DNA of 64,000 bases, from positions 28,713,476 to 28,777,475 of the forward strand of contig NC_092235.1 of assembly GCF_036320965.1 (NCBI RefSeq), written 5' to 3'. Shown here in pieces: positions 50,701 to 56,700 of the stretch. The notes beneath the pieces were generated by a model that saw only the letters and a list, made by a program, of their open reading frames with translations, had not been told where the DNA came from and did no database searches. The position numbers and the translations under genes are program-made. The stretch is from Panulirus ornatus. Its lineage: Eukaryota; Arthropoda; Malacostraca; Decapoda; Palinuridae. How positions within the stretch are numbered: the stretch's first letter is position 1; each line of letters starts with the position of its first letter.

Positions 50701-53700
50701 TTTTATTACCACACATCCCTCTTACCCTTTCATTACTTACTCAATCAAACCACCTCACACCACATATTGTCCTTAGATATTTCCTTTCCAACACATCCAC
50801 CCTCCTTTGCACAATCCTATCTATAGCCCACGCCTCGCAACTATATAACATTGTTGGAACCACTATTCTTTCAAACATACCCATTTTTTGTTCTCCGAGA
50901 TAACGTTCTCACCTTCCACATATTCTTCAATGCTCCCAGAACCTTCGTCCCCTCCCCCACCCTTTGACTCACTGCCGTTTCCATGGTTCCATCCACTGCT
51001 AAGTCCACTCCCAGATATCTAGAATGCTTCACTTCCTCTAGTTTTTCTCCATTCAAACTTACCTTCCAGTTAACTTGTCCCTCAACCCTACTGAACCTAA
51101 TAACCTTGCTCTTATTCACATTTACTCTCAACTTTCTTCTTTCACACACTTTACCAAACTCAGTCACCAACCTATGCAGTTTCTCACCTGAGTCAGCTAC
51201 CAAGGCTGTGTCATCAGCAAACAACAACTGACTCACTTCCCAAGCCCTCTCATCCACAGTAGACTGCATACTTGCCCCTCTCTCCAAGACTCTTGCTTTC
51301 ACTTCCCTAATCACCCATCCAGAAACAAATTAAACAACCATGGAGACATCATGCACCTCTGCCGCAAACTGACATTACCTGGGAACCAATTACTTTCCTC
51401 TCTTCCTACTTGTGCACATGCCTTACATCCTTGATCAAAACTTTTCATTGCTTCTGGTAACTTGCCTCCCACACCATATACTCTTAAAACCTTCCATAAA
51501 GTATCTCTATCAACCCTATCATATGCCTTCTTCAGATCCATAAATGCTACATACAAATCCATTTGTTTTTGTAAGTATTTCTCACATACATTCTTCAAAG
51601 CAGATACCTGATCCACACATCCACTACCACTTCTGAAACCACACTGCTCTTTCCCAGTCTGATGCTCTGTTACCCTCTCAGTCAATAACCTCCCATATAA
51701 TCAATAGCACTAGGAAAAGACAACAAAGGCCACATTTGTTCACACTCAGTCTCTAGCTGTCATGTATAGTGCACTGAAACCACAGCTCCCTTTCCACATC
51801 CAGGCCCCACAAAACTTTCCATGGTTTACCCCAGATGCTTTACATGCCCTGGTTCAATCCATTGACAGCACGTCGACCCCGGTATACCATATCGTTCCAA
51901 TTCACTCTATTCTTTGCACACCTTTCACCCTCCTGCATGTTCACGCCCCAATCACTCATAATCTTTTTCACTCCATCTTTCCACCTCGAATGTGGTCTCC
52001 CACTTCTCTCGTTCCCTCCACCTCTGACACATATATCCACATTGTCAATCTTTTCTCACTCATTCTCGCCATGTGACCAAACCATTTCAATGCACCCTCT
52101 TCTGCTCTCTCAACCACACACTTTTTATTACCACACCTCTCTCTTACCCTTTCATTACTTACTCGATCAAACCACCTCACACCACATATTGTCCTCAAAC
52201 ATCTCATTTCCAACACATCCACCCTCCTCCACACAAACCTATTCATAATTGCTTGCCTTCATCTGTTCTTGTCGCTACCCTGCCACACAGGAAATAGCAT
52301 CCCCCCTTCAGCGAGTTATACATATTGGTATAAAAACGGAAAGGCAAGCAACATAGTTAATTCTATTGAGATACAAAAAGTATAAGGAAAAGGACTTAGG
52401 TGTGATAATATCTTGTGACCTAAACCCAAATAAGTAGTACATTGAAACAACAAGAAAAGCAAACAAAATTTTTGGACTCAAGGATAGGACTTTTAGATTT
52501 GTCTCAGGAAATTATCCTCTCTCTTTGCAACTCACTGGTGTGTCCCCATGTTGAGTATTGTGTTCACTGTAGGTCACTCTGTTTAAGGAAAGACATAGAA
52601 TGGAGAAAGTACATAGATGATCTCCCAAGATGATTCCTGGCTTGAGAAGCAAATGCTGAGAGCCAAGCAAACCAAATTGAATGCATTTAGTTTAAAAGAG
52701 AAATGGTTAAGAGGTGATTTAATAGTTATTCAAAATCATGAAAAGTTAGGATGATTTTGATCTAATGAGATACTTAATGATATATTTGTTTGATATCACT
52801 TGTAGTAATGGGCAAAGGTTATATGTCAAATGAATTGAAGCATTTTTTGAAAAGAATCAACATATGGAATGATTTGCTAGTTAGTAGTGGAAAGCAGTAC
52901 CATATATATGTTTAAGCATAGACTTGGTAGATATTTTGCTTCAAATCCAAAAGTGACATTATTTGACCTCTTTAGCTATCTGGTAAGATTACAGATCTTA
53001 CTCTTTAGAAATATAATATCTACTCTTACCACATTTTTCTCTGCATTTCTGTTCTCTTTCACTATCAGAAATATTCTTGTTAGGACCCAGTGGTCTGTTG
53101 CTATTTGAATTCACTTGTATGCACAGGACCTTAGTTTATTTTCTTACCTTACACACTTCAGCATCTATTAATACTTTTGCTGTCAAGTCAGCTCTAAGGT
53201 ATCTAAAGCACTCAACTTTCTTTAGGTCTTCCCCTTTCAGACTGCCTTTCAAACCATTCTGTTTTATCTCCTATCTGCTCGTCATTACTTTTGTTAACAT
53301 TCTCTCAGCTTTCTCACTTCTCATTCTCTCCCAGACTCTGTTGCCAGCTTCTTAAATTTCTCTTAATCTGCCACAAGACCTGTGCCATCTTGCAGACTTA
53401 CTGGTTCACCACCTAGATTTCCCCACTCTCAGTATGCCATAGATCTGCCCTTCAGAGACCCTCGCGTTCACTGGATGTAGTATTGTTTGACCGAATGTGT
53501 AGGTATGTAGTGATGAGGGTATAGTGAAGATTGCCATTTACCTGACCCATAAGGATTTAGTGAAAAAATGGTTGCAGTGAAGGTTAGAGAGTCATGTAGA
53601 TAAGGTTTTGTGGTGACTACAAAGATGGCTATTGACCTAACACATAAGAGTTCATTGATAACAAGGTATAAAGATGGAATTTGACCTGACCCATGAGGGT

Positions 53701-56700
53701 GTAGTGAAGATGGCTTTTGACCTGATCTGTAATGGTATATTGATGATTAGAGTGTTGTGAGTGTGGCATGTGAAGTGAGCTTAGGTTTATTGTGTGTGTG
53801 TAGCGAAGAGATTGATGTCACTCTGTTGAGGCCATGATGATGTTAGTGTGGAGAGAGAGATTGTATTTGCCTGTGAGTAGATGATATATTTCCAGTTTCT
53901 TATTCTCTTAATTAAACTTTTCCAGGCTTGTTGGATTCTACAAAATTTTGATGAGATTAAGTTTAAATCAGACCAAAACATTATGGCAGCAATGAACTGT
54001 ATTCAGAATGCTTTGTTGAATGACCATGATCTACCAGTGAAGGTAGAGGCAGCCATGGCACTCTCTGCTTTCCTTGCCTCACAGAACAAGGCAGAGAAGA
54101 TTGTTGAGCCTCATGTAAGTATACTTTCCCCAGGTATGGCATTGGTTTAAGGTAATATGTTGGTTTGCACTCTATATATTATATATGAATTTCTTTTTCA
54201 TTGTTGTTGAATGACAGAAAATTTCAAAGAACATTTCTTTTTTTGCATTTTTCCTCATGCTGTTTTTCAGATTCAACCAATTGTCCAAGAGCTGTTGAAG
54301 GTTATAAAAGAGACTGAGAATGATGATCTTACAAATGTAATGTGCAAGATTGTTACCACATACACTGAACAGCTTACCCCAATTGCTGTAGAAATGTGTA
54401 CCCAGTTGGCTGCCACTTTCCAGCAGGTGAGTTAACCTCTTTTTTATTATTATTATTATTATTGTCTATGGATGGGGTTGTTAGGTAGGTGAATGCAAGA
54501 GTTTTGGAAAGAGGGGCAAGTATGAAGTCTGTTGTGGATGAGAGAGCTTGGGAAGTGAGTCAGTTGTTGTTCGATGATGATACAGCACTGGTGGCTGATT
54601 CATGTGAGAAACTGCAGAAGCTGGTGACTGAGTTTGGTAAAGTGTGTGAAAGAAGAAAGTTGAGAGTAAATGTGAATAAGAGCAAGGTTATTAGGTACAG
54701 TAGGGTTGAGGGTCAAGTCAATTGGGAGGTAAGTTTGAATGGAGAAAAACTGGAGGAAGTGAAGTGTTTTAGGTATCTGAGAGTGGATCTGGCAGCGGAT
54801 GGAACCATGGAAGCGGAAGTGAATCATAGGGTGGGGAAGGGGGCGAAAATTCTGGGAGCCTTGAAGAATGTTTGGAAGTCGAGAACATTATCTCGGAAAG
54901 CAAAAATGGGTATGTTTGAAGGAATAGTGGTTCCAACAATGTTGTATGGTTGCGAAGCATGGGCTATGGATAGAGTTGTGTGCAGGAGGGAGGATGTGCT
55001 GGAAATGAGATGTTTGAGGACAATATGTGGTGTGAGGTGGTTTGATCGAGTAAGTAATGTAAGGGTAAGAGATGTGTGGAAATAAAAAGAGTGTGGTTGA
55101 GAGAGCAGAAGAGGGTGTTTTGAAATGGTTTGGTCACATGGAGAGAATGAGTGAGGAAAGATTGACCAAGAGGATATATGTGTCAGAGGTGGAGGGAAAG
55201 AGGAGAAGTGGGAGACCAAATTGGAGGTGGAAAGATGGAGTGAAAAAGATTTTGAGTGATCGGGGCCTGAAGATGCTGGAGGGTGAAAGGCGTGCAAGGA
55301 ATAGAGTGAATTGGAATGATGTGGTATACCGGGTTCAACGTGCTGTCAATGGATTGAACCAAGGCATGTGCAGCGTCTGGGGTAAACCATGGAAAGTTGT
55401 GTGGGGCCTGGATGTGGAAAGGGAGCTGTGGTTTCGGTGCATTATTACATGACAGCTAGAGACTGAGTGTGAACGAATGTGGCCTTTGTTGTCTTTTCCT
55501 AGCGCTACCTCGCACACATGAGGGGGAGGGGGTTGTTATTCCATGGGTGGCGATGGGAATAAATAAAGGCAGACAGTATGAATTATGTATATGTGTATAT
55601 ATGTATATGTCTGTGTGTGTATATATATGTATACATTGAGATGTATAGGTATGTATATTTGCGTGTGTGGACGTTTATGTATATACATGTGTATGTGGGT
55701 GGGTTGGGCCATTCTTTCGTCTGTTTCCTTGCGCTACCTCGCTAACATGTGAGACAGCTACAAAGCCAAATAAATGGTATTATTATTATTATTATTGTTG
55801 TTTTTATTATGTGATTACAGTGGAGATGTAGTTCCACACCACTCCTCTCTTTCTGGCTATGTGTGGCTGCTGTTTTTATGTATCCTGCCATACATCACTT
55901 TCCTAATTGTGAATTATTTGAAGATATTTCCACTTTCAAAGTGTTTAAGGGATTGCTGTAATTCTAGGTAGTGGATGCCGAGGATGGAGCTGATGAGAAA
56001 GCCATAACTGCTATGGGTTTGCTAAGTACAATTGAGACTCTGATAAACTGTATGGAAGAGAATCCCAAGATCATGGAACAGATAGAACCTATCACCCTCC
56101 AGGTTGTTGGCCTCATCCTTTCCAAAAGTGTAATGGGTAAGTTACCAAATATGTCTTCTGTTGACTGGGAATTCTTTGGAGAACATGTTCAGCAAATCAT
56201 TAAAAAGATTGCTCTTGCCCCAGCATTTTCATTTCAGTGTGGTAATAAAAAGAGTGTGGTTGAGAGAGCAGAAGAGGGTGTGTTGAAATGGTTTGGTCAC
56301 ATGGAGAAACTGAACGAGGAAAGATTGACAAAGAGGATATATGTGTCAGAGGTAGAGGGAATGAGGAGAAGCAGGAGACCAAGTTAGAGGTGGAAGGATG
56401 GAGTGAAAAAAGATTTTGAGCAATTGGGGTCTGAACATACAGGAGTGTGAAAGGCCTGCAAGAATAGAGTGCATTGGAACGATGTGGTATACTAGAGTGG
56501 ATGTTCTGTCAGTTGATTGAACCAGGGCATATGAAGCATCTGGGGTAAACCATGAAAATTTTTTTTGGGTCTGGATGTAGAAAGGGAGCTGTGGTTTTGG
56601 TGCATTACACATGACAGCTAGAGACTGAGAGTGAACAAATGTAGCCTTTATTGTCTTTTCCTAGCGCTACCTAGTGATTAAGTCTAATATGATTAGTGTT

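Noticed and set aside
55971..56387. 138-codon frame seeming to fuse IPO7 to a LINE C-terminus
   Set aside because: It is exon 12 read past its GT donor into intron 12; exon 13 continues the family sequence in the right phase.
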